DNA of 64,000 nucleotides from Pyropia yezoensis. Taxonomy: Eukaryota > Rhodophyta > Bangiophyceae > Bangiales > Bangiaceae. The position numbers and the translations under genes are program-made. The notes under the pieces were generated by a model that was given only the letters and a program-made list of their open reading frames with translations, searched no databases and was not told the DNA's origin. The stretch lies in the NCBI GenBank assembly GCA_009829735.1, contig CM020619.1, positions 3,974,590 to 4,038,589 of the forward strand. Reading direction: 5' to 3'. Shown here piece by piece: positions 21,760 through 33,718 of the stretch. The first letter of the stretch is position 1. The number at the start of each line of letters is the position of its first letter.

Positions 21760-23965
21760 TGGGGCTGCTGCCCCCTCCTCTCGATTTCATCCTTACTGGT
21801 GGTGCTGGTGGCCCTGTTGGGCAGTCTTGGAATGGGGCGCCACGTGTTATGACCGCAGGGGCGGCTGCCGCCCGCCCCGAATTTCTCCATGCCGGCCGTG
21901 CTGATGCCCCTGTTTGGCAGTCTGGGGAGGGGGGGTGCAGCATTGTGGCGGCAGGGCCTGCTGCCGCCCTGCCCGATATAGCCCTCGACGGCCGGACTGC
22001 TGCCCATGCTTGGCAGGACCGGGGGTGGGCGCCACGCGTTCCGGCAACAGGGGATGCTGCCGCGCGCCCCATCTTTGTCCATGCTGGCCGTGCTGATGCC
22101 ACCGTTTGGCGGCCAGGGGGGGGTGCAGCAAGCGTCCTGGCGGCAGGGGCTGTGGCGGTCTGCGGCCGGCCGCCCCGATTTCGTCCACCGGGGCGGTGGT
22201 GCTGCCGCTGTCGTTTTGGTTGGGGAGGATTCTGCAAGCGTTTCGGCGTCCGGGACTGCTGCCGCCCGCCCTGATTTCGTGCAACACGGCAGGGGTGCTG
22301 CTGCCGGGGGGGGTGCAGCAGGCGTCGCGGCGGCAGGGGCTGCTAACGCCCGCCCTGGTTTCGTCCACAGCGGTGCTGGCACTGTTTTTTTTTTTGCAGT
22401 CTGAGGGGAAATGGCGCGCGCCGCGGCGGCTGGGCCTGTGGCAATCCACCCCGGAGTTTTCAATGGGGGTGGTGGCTCTGCTTTTTATTTTGGTGCGTTG
22501 GGCGGGTGTGGCCCGCGTCGCGGCGGTTGGCGCTGCCGCCGCGCGCCCAATTATTGTGCACCTGCGAGGATGTTACTGCCTTTTTCTGGGTGCCTTTGGG
22601 GGATGCTGCTAGCGCTTCGGCGGCATGGTCTGCGACGGCGCTCCTTGACATTGTTCACCGGGTTGGTGGCGCTGTAGTGTTTTGTGGTGTCCTGGGGCAG
22701 GTGTGGCCCGCGCTGCGGCGGCCGGGGCTGCAGCCGCTCTCACCTACCGTGTGCAGTACATGCAGACGGCGATGCTGCGGCCATTTCCCTGCCTGAAGGG
22801 CGTGCGACTCGCGTTGGGGCGGCTCGGGCTGCCTTCGCGCTCTCCCGATCCGCGCTAACGGGGCGGTAGAGCTGGTGCTGTTTGGCGGTCTGGTGGTGGT
22901 GCGGCCCGTGTTGCGGCGGCGCATGCTTCTGCCGCGCTCACCGATGTCATCCATGTAGGTGGGGGTGCTGCAATTGACTCCCTACCTGGAGGGCGTGCGG
23001 TCTGTGTTGCGGCGGCTGGGGCTGCCGCCTTCCTGCCCTTTGTTGCTCGTGTGGGCGGTGGTGCTCGAGCTGATTCTTTGCCTGGTTTTATTGTCACCCG
23101 TGGTGCTGCAGCTGTGGCTGTTGCAGCTCCACCCAGTCCGCGTGAACGGGGCGGTAGCGCTGGCGCTGTTTGGCTGCCCGTTGATGGCGTGGCCCGAGCT
23201 GCGGCGGCTTGTGCTGCGGCACTCCTCACCAATCCAGCCGATGCTGATGGTGGTGCTGCTGATGGTTTTTGACCGCCACTGGTTGCGGCGCTCGTCGGGC
23301 CGGCAGGGACTGTTGTTGCCCCCTCTTATCCGCGTGGACGGGATGGTATTTCGTCCGCCATTTGGCTGCCTCATGGTGGTTCGGTCCGCGTTGCGGGATC
23401 GAGTGGTGCCGCCGCCTTCACGTATGTAGTAAAACCGTGTGGTGGCGCTGCTGCTGTTTCCCTTCCTGGAGGGGACACGGACGGGGCTGCGGCGGCTGGG
23501 GCTGCCGCCGCCCTTTCCCTAGGGCTGGTGCAGCTCCCTCGAGTCCGCGTATTTGGGGCGGTAGCGCTGGCGCTGTTTGGCTGCCTGGCGAGGGTGTGGC
23601 CCGTGATGCGGCGGCTTGTGCTGCGGCCTCCCTCACCGACGCAGCCAAGCGAACGGTAGTGCACCAGCTGATTTTCTGGCAGCTGTATTTGGACCGCGGG
23701 TTGTTGCGCTCGCTCTGCGGCGACGGGTGGCCGCCGCAGTCCTCACCTATCAAGTACACGCGGGCCGTGGTGCTCCAGCTGTTTACAGACCTGTGGGTGG
23801 CGCGGCCCGCCTTGTGGCGGCTCGGGCTGCCGCCGTGCGCAGCCGCGCAGTTTATGTGGGCGGCGTTGCCGTACTTTGTGACCCGTCTGGGGGGGGGCTG
23901 CGGCCCGCATCGCGGCGGCTTGGGCTGCTACCGCTCCGACCGATCTTTCCCTTCCCGGCGGTAGA
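21760..23965. repeat. GC-rich tandem array, about 96-bp period
   Basis: Roughly 22 diverged units. A recurring core (cgccc[cg]gatttcgtcca, then a gg.ggtgctg. segment, ctgtttggc.g.ctgg and gcggcggc.ggggctgc) appears at about 21871, 21967, 22073, 22171, 22264, 22350, 22447, 22543 and onward to 23960, at spacings of 87-105 bases. Several frames on both strands stay open because of composition, and their translations repeat with the DNA. I call no gene here. It borders the catalytic end of the KDZ-like gene and may be part of that element. Confidence 0.75.
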
Positions 23966-24395
23966 TGTACAGCCCTTTTGATTTCCAATGGGGTTGCATC
24001 CCGATCCTCGGGATTGTGACCCTTGCTTCCGGGGACAAGCCTGCCGCCACCGTTGCCGCCGCTGTGGTCCCCTCCGCCAGTTCATGATGCTGCAGATCAG
24101 AGTCGTGTCACCGCTAGGGACCGAATCCAAGCGAGTTATGGCGTGGACCATCGTGAGAGGTAGTGGGGTTATCGGTGCATGCAATGTTGGAAGGCGATAG
24201 ACCTTCAGCATCTTGATACGCGAATGGTGATGCGTGCCAAGAGCGTGAGATTCGACGGCTTGGACTCAAATAGCGACGCCATACCTGTGGAGATAACCGC
24301 TGCTGACTTCTCGGTGCGACTGGAGCGGGTGGCGTACAAGGGCAAGAATCTCAACCTTTACATAGAGCACGTCACAACGGAAGGCAGCGGAGCGG
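23966..24395. other. 3' flank of KDZ-like gene, no separate gene
   Basis: Minus-strand sequence with a readable 40-residue stretch (DVLYVKVEILALVRHPLQSH) in a different phase from the KDZ piece, probably its shifted continuation. A plus-strand frame at 24179-24460 overlaps it and is less convincing. Confidence 0.35.
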
Positions 24396-25860
24396 TCAGA
24401 TCTGCATATTTTCAGCAATTTGACAAGGGCAGTTGTCACCCATGCGGCATCCCGTGCTGACGGCGTTGCGGTAGAAAGCCCTGATGTCAGCATCTTGTTT
24501 TTCCTCCTTCGCGCCCGGGTGCTTATTCTTGTACGACGCCACCAGATTCATGAGCGACAGCTGCACAACGCGGTGGGCCATAAACGACTCCGGCGACATA
24601 TACGCCAAGTAAGTCCGGAACTTCACGGAAATGGAGTGCTGTACCTCGGCCGACTGCGTCGGGACGTTGTTAGTGCGTCCCAGCGCTTCATTCGGAAAAT
24701 ATATGGGGGAGCACGTGTGCCCCTTGGCATGCACCCGACCCAGCCCAACCTCGACACCGTGCTTGTTAAAAATCGGTCGCACCCGCCGGAGCGCGTTGCG
24801 GTCAAGCTTGCATCCAGCATCATAAAACACGATCTTCGGCAACGTCGGGAAGCGCTCGAGGATGACAGAGAGGGCATCGCTGACGCTTTCCGCCTCGAAC
24901 ATGGCTCGGAAGCCGAGCGTGATGACGTGGGGGCACATGACGTTGAACACACCGGCGGTGAGGTCCGGGTGCTTAGGAAAGGCTTTTCTACGACGATCTT
25001 CATTATCTTCCGCAGCCGCTTGATTTGACCGCCCCCGGCGAGGAGGATCCCGCTCGCGAGCCAGCCGCTTCTGCCTCTTGCAGGAAAATATTGCTGGCCG
25101 CACACGCGGCAAGCTGCCGTAGTACTCGAAGCATGAGAAAATGGAGTCGAGGTCATGCCCCTTAAACGCCTTGTGGGAGCTGGCAAACTTTCGGAAGTCA
25201 TCCGCAGTCGGAACGCCGCCCTACGTTTCGCAGTACTCCTCGTTCACCCCAAAGTCGATTTCCCGGGCGTGCTTGGCGGCGACCGCGAACTTGTCGTCGA
25301 TGATCCCATCCAGGTTGGCGACAAACTCGATCAATCGCCCAACCGAGCGACGTATCGTTGAGTTGGCGGACAGCTGGTCTTTGCAGCGGCTGAGAATGTA
25401 AGCCAAGAAGCCAACGCCGTGCGCTGCATCAGAAGGCTGGCGCCAGGCAGCCTCATCAGTGGACTGTAGTGCAGACGCCAACTTCTTGAAAGGCTTCACA
25501 TCCAGGCCCTGAGAAATGCCCACGACTGGATCACCCAGTAAAGCCAACATGAACGTGCAGACGGCAGCCCATGCCGTTTCCCGGTCCAACGGCTGCAAAG
25601 AGAAGTTTTGGGCGCACGGGCCAGTTCGCTTGTGCCACGGAGACGAACTGCATTCCTTCGCCTCACGCACGCCACCAACAGTGGATGCATCGTCGGGCAA
25701 GTCCCTAGCGCTGCTGCCATAAGCGTTGCCTGTAGTATCCCTGGCCCCGACTTGGCGCCGACCCTGGACTGCAACCAGAGGGCACCAGGTACCAGAGCAC
25801 GCCCGCCGTGTGATGATGGTTGGCGGCCGTGGCCCGTGCCCGGCACTGGGATGCGGTGGA
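24396..25860 (-). pseudogene. KDZ-like transposase, C-terminal catalytic piece
   Basis: The segment contains the ordered hallmarks of the KDZ (Kyakuja-Dileera-Zisupton) group as found in HMGXB3-like proteins. A tagvf...CPHVITLGF segment is followed by an Asp-containing YDAGCKL, then a His/Cys motif RVHAKGHTCSP, then PTQSAEVQHS with the likely catalytic Glu, then LAYMSPESFMAHR. Upstream lie a helical region and a basic patch (KRQKRLARERDPPRRGR). An in-frame TAG at 25221-25223 breaks it, and another TAG closes the frame at about 25862. Coding-like sequence continues past the TGA at 24396 in another frame to about 24266. The N-terminal parts of the same gene lie at 34.2-35.4 and 52.0-53.2 kb, separated by inserted elements. 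Family assignment is by motif order; collinearity is inference. Confidence 0.65.
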
Positions 25861-25978
25861 CTACGCTATCCACACGTGAGAGAGGGATTTCTGATGGGTT
25901 TTTGCATACTTGTGAGGGATTTGGTTTGAGAGAATTTGAGTGTGAGATTAGTGAGTGGGAATATAATTAGTAGTGATA

Positions 25979-26020
25979 GTGGCCCCCGACCTGACGAGGT
26001 TAGACTCGGGTCGGGGCCAC
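25979..26020. promoter_or_regulatory. GC-rich hairpin in gypsy C leader/LTR region
   Basis: gtggcccccgacc (25979-25991) pairs with ggtcggggccac (26009-26020), leaving one bulged C and a 17-base loop. It lies 290 bases before the gypsy C primer-binding site, in what is probably its 5' LTR. Confidence 0.5.
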
Positions 26021-26305
26021 TCGGGGGTATGGGGGGGCTACCTGGCCGACGTGCCGAGGCTCCCCCAGATGCACGTTAAGAGGGACAGCGAGGCGCCCTT
26101 GGCGCGCGCCCTCAGGAAAAAGAAAACTGCGCGTTTGCTTTCCTCTTCCCCGTGTGCACTACCGTGCGTATCTGTTTGCTCTGCAAGCAGGCACGTGAGG
26201 CAACAGGCATACCACTCTCGTGGTTCCCCTTTCCGTGTTACCTGTCCCTTTCCCCCGAGGGATATTGACACGTGTCTGAGAGGATCGAGTTTTACACCAC
26301 GTATT

Positions 26306-26323
26306 TGGTGGAGCAGCAGGGGG
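26306..26323 (+). other. Gypsy C primer-binding site
   Basis: tggtggagcagcaggggg. The same tggtggagcagcagggg follows the 5' LTR of gypsy B at 36241. The leading TGG complements a tRNA CCA end, implying an acceptor strand 3' half of CUGCUCC with discriminator A. Confidence 0.6.
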
Positions 26324-26510
26324 TTGGAGTGTTGGAGAAGAGACACTTGGGAGCAGCGGTTGGGTTGTTCCTGTTCTGTCTTTTTCTGTGGTTTGGGAAT
26401 TATTTGCACCCGTTCACGGGAACCCCATTCCTGGCCGTCCAACCCCTCTCTTGTGGTCTTGCGATCTTTGGACACGCAGGCAACTGGACTGTGGCTGTGA
26501 AGAGACCAAC

Positions 26511-28108
26511 ATGGCTACCCTCCCTGGCACGACGGTGCCCAAAGGGGTAGACCCCGCGTCCCTTGACGCATCCCTGGTCACCGCGGGGGACGGTGCCCAA
26601 CCCGGCGTTCTCCCTACGGGTGAAGCAGAGCTGGGTGTGACATCCGGTAGCGGACTGGAGTCTACAGGCGGCCAAGCACCTCCTGCTCCCGTTCCCCCGG
26701 CTGTTCCTCCTGTGGGAGTCACCCCGGGGTCAACGGCGCTTGAGTCCGCTCGCAGCAGACGTCTCCCTCCTGTCGGTTCTACTCCTCAACCTCCAGGGAT
26801 AGCCCCTGGTGGGTTTACTTCTGGACCCACACATGGCAGCTGGGTGTATACACCTCTTCCTGTGGGCACTAGCAGTTGCAAATGCACCGCTGTAACTGGT
26901 TGTACGGGTCACCCTGAGACCTCGACTCCTGGGACCGGCCAAGCTTTTGCTCCCCTTGTATCCTATGGGGCGGGGAGCTCCAAGACCGGTAACCGGAGCA
27001 GCCGGAGGCGTCGGCGTCGTCGTCGTCGCTCTAGCACCAGCGAGACCAGTTCCTTCTGCTCTGAGAAGGGATATGATTGGGACGCATCACCTGGTCCCAC
27101 CCGTCGAAGGCTCGTCGAGTTTGACTTCCCTGCCCACCAAGTGGGAAATGCCGCCCTGAACAATGTCACGTACTGGGGTAACTACCGGCTGGAGAACCAA
27201 GACCAAGGTTACACCCGGAAGATGGCTAAGAAGATGGCATCCCTGAACCGGCGAATGCAGCCGAGCTTCGGGGGACATTCTAAGTATTCCGGGAAGAAAA
27301 CGGCGCTTATCTTTGCCTTCCTGCGCCGGTTTGTCAAGGCATGCAACGACAACGATGTGTCCGAGGGCAAGGCGCTCTACCTCTTGGTCAACTTCATGAC
27401 CGCAGAAGCGGAACAGCGGTTCGCACAGGTTTTACCAGATTCTGCCGGACACATTGTCGGGCGTACCGTTGGGAGCTATCCGGAAGCGGTCAACTGGCTC
27501 CTGTCCAACTACGCTGACGCGGACTCCCTGCGCAAGGCAGTAGGCAGGTTGAACCGGGCAACCATGGAACGACAAGGGACTTCAGAGGCCTTCGCCCGCC
27601 GTCTCCGGCAGATGAGCGAGGCTTGTGGCAACGTGTACCCTGAGGACAGGCTCAAGATGATCTTCTCGGAAGGGCTCCCTGATTATCTTCAAGTGAACGC
27701 GGAGAACTAAAACCAGGAACATCAAGAACATACCTTCCAGCAGACGATGGCCTACACCCAGGGCAAGTATCGGCAAGCACAGGCCCTCGAAGCTCCCATG
27801 GTATCAACTCCCAAGCCGTTGTCGCAGTTCGTCCCGGACCCGACAAGTATAAGGCAGGTGATAGCCCTGTCCAGGTACTCGCAGTTGGCGAGGCCTCACC
27901 CGTGGGGTCAGGAGACAAGCGGGGCGGCTTCGTTTCTTAGGAGCAACCTTCCCTAGTCGCCCCCAAGCAGGTGAAGAACCAGCGGTTGCGGTCTTGTTGG
28001 CTTTGCCAAATGGAGGACCACATGTCCTACCAGTGCCCGACCATTCCCAAGGACCTCCAGGAGAAGCTCAAGCGTCAAGGACTGGTGTTTGCAAAGGCAG
28101 TCAACTAG
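26511..28108 (+). pseudogene. gag: Gypsy C gag with nonsense mutation and shifted zinc knuckle
   Basis: ATG at 26511 (MATLPGTTVPKG), chosen as the first ATG downstream of the primer-binding site in this frame. A Pro/Thr/Gly-rich N-terminus is followed by an Arg run and a capsid-like helical region (KKTALIFAFLRRFVKAC...RLKMIFSEGLPDYL). TAA at 27708-27710 interrupts what reads on as gag to 27956. A CCHC knuckle CWLCQMEDHMSYQC (CX2CX4HX4C) follows in another frame at about 27995-28036. At least one nonsense change and one frameshift make it non-functional. Confidence 0.75.
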
Positions 28109-28437
28109 GCTGACCGTCGAGCACCCTCCAGGATGGACAAGGCACAGGTACACGCAATCCGGGTGGCGACCTTGCAGAGCATCACGGAGGCTCTGGCATG
28201 GGAAGCACCTACGGACTTTGACCTCGAGACCGAAACCTCTAAAGAATCCTCGGACCCGGGAGACGAGTAGGGCAGGCGCTCTCCCCAAGTGTCTTCGCGA
28301 ATCTCCGACGGCAGGGTACTTCTACCCGTTCTCCCCTTGCGTGCCGGAGAACCGACGGCAGTTACCTTCTCAACTGGTAGCCGCCTGGACACCCTGTTTG
28401 TTCCAGGGGACCTTGCTTGTCCTCCGTAAGGAAAACC

Positions 28438-31400
28438 TCAATATTAACGCTCGTATGCGTGTGGGGGATAGCCTCCCCCAAGCTGTTACGCCGGTGGTTG
28501 ACACGGGAGCCGGACCAAGCGTCATCACTGAGAACCTGTTACCTCCGGGCCGGCGTCGACATGCCTGGAGAGCGCCTACCAGGACCCATATTGTCGACGC
28601 TTCGGGTCAAAACCTACGACCGCTTGGCCGTCTTCCTGTCGCCATCTATGTCAACAATGAACCAATGCTTTTTCCCTTTGTATTAGTCAAGACTCTATCC
28701 GTCCCCCGCATCCTAGGCTGGGACTTCTAGAAGCAGCATGTCAAGAGTATCGGGCCCGGAGAAGGAAAGGTGCAGTTCAACCATGGGTTTTTGTCACTAG
28801 GGCTGGAGCACCTGGACGCCAAGGTTCGTGTAGTCAGGAACAAGAAGGAACGCATTCCACCCTCTACCTTGACTCTCTTCAAACCGGTGCTTCTGCCTTC
28901 TCGTTCGGAGACCAAGGTTCAAGTAACCAACCAGACTGCAGGTCAATGCCTGATCTACGGACGTAAGGAATTTCTGGCGAAACACCGGTTGCACTTGGCC
29001 CACGGACATCACAAGAAGGTGAAAAGGCACACCCCATTCTCGGTGCTAATAGTTAACGTGAGCCGGAAGTCGATAACCCTCGCCAAGGGCACTCGAGTTG
29101 GTACAGCGGAGCCTTACCGGGGGTCTGCCCGTGCCATGAGCAAGGAGGACCCCTTGAACCTGCAACAAGAACTGGCATTTAACTTAACGGCCTTTGACGT
29201 ACGTCCGAAACAAGAGCAGGCTAGCAGCGTCACCCCGAAGCCCGATCAAGCACCATCCGGGATGCCGAAGTTCAACCAGGAAAATGTCCCTCCCGACTTG
29301 AAGGAGGCACTGGAGAAGCTTCTCCAGGAATATCGGCACCTGTGGTCTGAAGAACTGGGCAAGATGGACGCCACTCTGCACCGGATTCATCTCAAGCCAG
29401 ATGCCAAGCCAGTGCACCTGCAACAATACCGGGCTGGACCTCATCGCCGGGATGAGATTGAAAAGCAGGTTAAGAAGATGCTCAAGATAAATGTTATCGA
29501 GCCGTCTGATGGCGAGTGGGCCTTCCCGGTGGTAGTCGTCCCGAAACCTGGCGGTCACTTCCGTTTCTGCGTTGACTACAGGCGCCTGAACGAGATCACA
29601 GTCAAGGATGTATACCCGATACCCCGGATGGATGATTGAATCGACTTTCTTGGTGATGCCACCCTCTTCTCAACGCTGGATTGTAATGCCGGATACTGGC
29701 AGATCCCTCTGGCTGACGAGGACAAGGACAAGACCACCTTCACGTGCCACCTGGGACTATTCCGATGCAAGCGTCTTCCTTTCGGTCTCATCAATGCTCC
29801 GGCGACCTTCCAGAGAGCCATCGACATCATCCTGTCGGGGCTAAGGTGGAGAACATGTTTGGTCTACCTGGACGATATCATCGTTTTCTCCAAGACCCCG
29901 GCGGAACACCTGGAGCACCTTCGAGAGGTCCTGGGCCTCCTGTCCAAGGCTGGAGCTACCCTGAAAGCCTAGAAGTGCCACCTGTTTGAGACTGAGGTGG
30001 AGTATCTGGGGCACGTGCTGAGTCCGGGGGAGCTCCGAGTCAATGAGAAAGACATCAAGGCCCTCCGGCATGCACGGCAACCTGAGACCCAGACGGAACT
30101 CAAGAGCTTTCTGGGTATGTGCAACGGCTACCGCCGGTTCGTACGGGACTATGCCCTGATTTCCCGGCCGTTGACCAAGCTCACCAGCCAAAAGCTCCCC
30201 GCACAACTCCCGGTGTTCGACGAGAGGCAGCCAGCTGCCTTCGAAGAGCTTAAGAAGCGTCTGACCACAACTCCAGTACTTGCGTTACCTAAGCGGGAGG
30301 GCCAGTTTGTCCTGGAGACTGGTGCCTATGGCGTCCAGGTGGGGTGTTCTCTACTCCAGCAGCAACTTGATGGGCACTTCCTACCGATAGGCTACTAAAG
30401 CCGCTTCCTGACTCCAGCTGAGAAGCATTATTACACGACTGAGCGCGAGTGCTTGGCGGTCGTCTGGGCTTGCTTCCTGTTACGCCCTTATCTCGAAGGA
30501 CAAGAGTTCCTCATCCGGACGGATCATGCCAGTCTAAGGTGGCTGCTGTGCATGGACAGCAGCCAAGGAAGAATCGCCCGGTGGCGCCTACGTCTTTCAG
30601 ATATCAAGTACGAGGTGTGCACCAGAGCAGGGAGGAAGCACCACTGCGCCGACACCATGTCCCGGCTGGAGACTCCTGCAGCCGACACCGGTCCTATCCC
30701 GGAGGAAATACCTTGTTTCATCCTCCCGAATGTCGGACGTTCTGGCATGCTCCCATGTATGAGACACCCGAAGCTCATCAACCGGTAACCATGCACCGGA
30801 TGCTGGAAGCACAACTGACGGATCCCCAATGCTTGGAACTTCGCCACCAAATGAACCTGAACCGGAACAGTCGCTTCTCCGAGTCTACAGATGGACTCCT
30901 GGTACGGGTGTCACCCTTCGATGGGGCAACTCAAGTCTACGCACCCCGGAGTCTACGAGCTGACATCCTCTGCCTGGAGCACTCGTCTCTCCAGGCCGGA
31001 TATCCTGGCATCAACCGGATGTATGCGTCGATGCGACGACACTATTACTGGGAAACCATGGCCAGTGACGTCCACAAGCACCTGGAGGCTTGTGTCTCTT
31101 GCGCAAGGAACCGGTCGTCACAGAGGAAGAAGACTTCTAAGCTACGCCTATTCCCTGCGGCGGAGCCCATTGCAAGCTTAAGCATGGACATCCTGGGGCC
31201 CCTACCTGAAACATCCAGTGGCAACATATACCTGCTCATCATTTGTGCCCGGTTCTCCAAGTTCACTCGAGCGATCCCGCTGAGGACCATTACGGCCCTG
31301 GATGTCACGTCAGCATTCTGCGAGTACTGGATAGCTGCCTACGGCCCTCCAGACTCCGGCTTAACAGACAATGGCCCCCAGTTTGCATCCCTGTTCTTCC

Positions 31401-32356
31401 AAGGAGTCTGTGACCTGATGGGTATCAAGAACTTGTTCACCACGACGTACCACCCGCAAACGAACGGCCAGGTGGAACGATTCAACTGGAATCTGGCGGA
31501 CATGCTACGGCACCACGTGGAGGAGCATCAAGAAGACTGGGACGAGCTCCTGGCTGTCCTTACGCTAGCCTACAACTCCCGAGTTCACCGGACAACGGGG
31601 GTCGCCCCACTCGACTTTGTCACCCCAAGGCGGCTGACCAACTTCTCCCTGGAAAGAATACCAGAAGGTCTTCAGCCTGCACTGAAGTCAGGTCCCAAGG
31701 CAAAGGATGAGTTCCTGGAGCAATTGAAGCTCCTGCTCCCAAGAGTCAAGGAGTCAATCTCAAAGACCCAGGAGCGATACAAGCGGCACTACGACAAGAG
31801 AGTCCACGAAAAGAACAAGAAACTGGGTGGTGGCGACTGGGTTTTTGTGGACAACCATAGCAAGACCCGGGGGAAGCTGGACTCTAAGACGGATGGACCT
31901 TATGAGATCCTGAGTACGGACGGCTGGACCTTTCTTCTAGACGTGGATGGCTCCCCGTACCGGGTGAGCAGCGACCACGTCACCCGAGCTCCACCGCCAA
32001 GCAAACGGGACTTCACCCGGCGAAAGCGGGCCGCAGTACCGTGGTTATCTCAAGGAGAAGGAAGAGAATATATCTACGTCAAGTTTGTCCACCACGCCTG
32101 GAGGGACGGACGCTTGTACCTGCGAGTACGCTGGTTCGGTTTCAATCCGGCGGACGATACCTGGGAACCCTCAAACCGGTTACCCATGGCGGACGTCTGC
32201 GCCTACACGCGACGGAACGGGATTGAGGGCACTCCGGTGGCCAAAGCCGGCAAGATCCTGGAATCGGACTCGGAGGATGACCAAGAGGAAGAGGCTGACC
32301 AAGACCCGCGGGACGAGCCGAGCTCACCCGCAACAGACGCGGAACAAGAAGATTGA
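28438..32356 (+). pseudogene. pol: Gypsy C pol: protease, RT, RNase H, integrase, chromodomain
   Basis: Protease motif VVDTGAGPS lies near 28500. RT contains VDYRRLN, LDCNAGYWQIPL and YLDD. RNase H contains TERECLAVVW and RTDHASLRWL. Integrase has a CVSCARN zinc half, MDILGPLP, LTDNGPQF and QVERFN (complete D,D,E). The chromodomain-like end reads YVKFVHHAW...LRVRWFGFNPADDTWEPS, followed by an acidic tail. In-frame stops: TAG 28728-28730, TGA 29637-29639, TAG 29970-29972, TAA 30396-30398. A frameshift lies near 30735. The integrase-chromodomain part (about 30735-32356) is intact as one frame. The stops fall at ordinary sense positions of gypsy B, so they are decay, not recoding. Confidence 0.85.
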
Positions 32357-32375
32357 GAAGAAGGGAACGGGTGTA

Positions 32376-33718
32376 TCAAGGAAAACATGCAATGCAAGTA
32401 AGGAGTCTCAAGAAGAACAAGCACCCGCTCGAGCAACCCTTCTCTCCGCCTCTTCCCTCCTCACTTCTCCCTAGACTCTCATTCTCCCTGACTCCAAGAG
32501 TTATTCCCGGCGCGGGACGCTGCGCCGCAGGAGCGTCCTCCAGCGCCGCCTCCGCAACACGACGGGACCCGGAGGAAGGCGGGATGACGTAGTGCGGTGG
32601 GCGAGGCGCTTCCAAGTAGGACGCCACCGGAGCAGTACCGGTAATTGCCTGGCGCTCCCGCCCATCCAGATATACCTGTCGGCGCCCCTGGAAGCCAGTG
32701 AAGGTCTCTGAACACTGCTTGGCCAAGCCAAGCCGAGTCAAAGTCGCCAGAAGATCGCCAACCACCGGGCGGTCCGACATCTGGCCGCTGTCCGCGCAAG
32801 CAAACACTCGGTCGACCACATCGTTTTAAGACGCTGGCATATGTGCCCAGCACCAAAGAAGACCCGACGCCTTCGACCTGCACCGGAAGACGACCCAGCT
32901 GGTCTTGAATCATGCCAACGTCATACTGGTCGCACGTCGGGCCACCTTGGTTCAGATACCAGTCAGGCACCCGGAAGCGGGGTAAAGGCCCAGAGTCGGC
33001 GCCGGGATCTCGAACCGCCCCGAGGGTTGCCACTACCGGATGGTACACCAATAGCCCCCGAAACCGGAGTCCCCAACTCAAGAGGAGGAACAGGGCCGCC
33101 AACAGTTGAAGAAGGCGCCCGAGGAAGAACGGCCGGAGTAGTCCGGCGACCGGACGGCCACGCCAGGACTCGCCTGCAGACAAGCGCGGTGCCGGAGGAG
33201 CTTGAAGTACCGCCACAGCCGGAGCAGGGCGCGAACGCGCCGGCGACGGTTCAGGCGGAGGCCACCGGGGCGACAGGTGCAACAGGAGGAAGCGGAGCCG
33301 CCGCAGACGCCCGACCGACCGCCGCGGCCCATCCCAACTCTTGTACCTGCGGCCCAGTTGGCAGGAGATCGAAGGCGACCGGAGCACGAACGTTGCCTTG
33401 CTGCGGGCCACGCCGGAAGCGGCATCGCCAGCTGCACCTTGGCCGGAGAAGACTGGTAGACCACCTGCACCCAACCTGAGCCATCCCGACGCGGGCAGTT
33501 CTGGTCGGCGATCGCGTTCAGGAAGCTCCGGTCATGCACCGGCAGCTGACGACGGAAGACAATCATCGCCTGGAAGAGCCCCTTGTACTCCTCGTCCTGG
33601 CTGCACAGGAAGTCGACGGTCAACTTGTCGACGATCCAGACCATCAGGAGCTCGGGGAGGAGCCAGAGCCGGTTGGACACCAATACTTCGTGGAGCCAGT
33701 GGTTGGCCGCCAAAACCG
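32376..33718 (-). pseudogene. Minus-strand coding-like sequence after gypsy C pol (antisense ORF remnant)
   Basis: Read on the minus strand from the gap edge, 33716 to about 33440 gives protein-like sequence (VDKLTVDFLCSQDEEYKGLF, FLNAIADQNCPRRDG). The phase then changes to an Ala/Pro/Val-rich stretch (APLPPVAPVAPVA near 33260), then to DWYLNQGGPTCDQYDVG, and then to DRVFACADSGQ through YLDGRERQAITG near 32700-32820. Three phases are used, so it is decayed. It starts 20 bases past the pol stop on the opposite strand, the same place as the antisense ORFs of gypsy A and B. The Pro/Ala linker followed by a WY-containing segment resembles theirs, but I see no clear residue homology. Confidence 0.45.

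Larger units (their letters stand above)
25877..33718 (+). mobile_element. Gypsy C: older chromovirus lineage, interrupted by assembly gap
   Basis: Order of parts: probable 5' LTR (left edge uncertain; 25877, at tgagag, is one candidate), primer-binding site at 26306-26323, gag, protease, RT, RNase H, integrase, chromodomain, then minus-strand coding-like sequence reaching the gap. Proteins align to gypsy B in RT and integrase but are a distinct lineage. Gag is unlike, and the chromodomain region is longer with an acidic tail. Numerous nonsense codons and frameshifts mark it as old. Its 3' LTR is not visible and is probably in or next to the 500-base gap. It separates the middle and C-terminal pieces of the KDZ-like gene. 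Confidence 0.75.

Noticed and set aside
21760..23965. Several 130-260-codon frames on both strands in the 96-bp array
   Set aside because: Their residues repeat with the DNA period and all are Ala/Gly/Arg/Pro-rich.
29637..30398. Stop codons in gypsy C pol as recoded codons
   Set aside because: All three stop types occur and replace ordinary residues found in gypsy B, which is nonsense decay. Intact genes in the window use all stops normally.
32479..33474. 331-codon minus-strand frame as one intact protein
   Set aside because: Only its middle (around DWYLNQGGPTCDQYDVG) looks protein-like. Better sequence on each side lies in other phases, so it is part of a frameshifted remnant.
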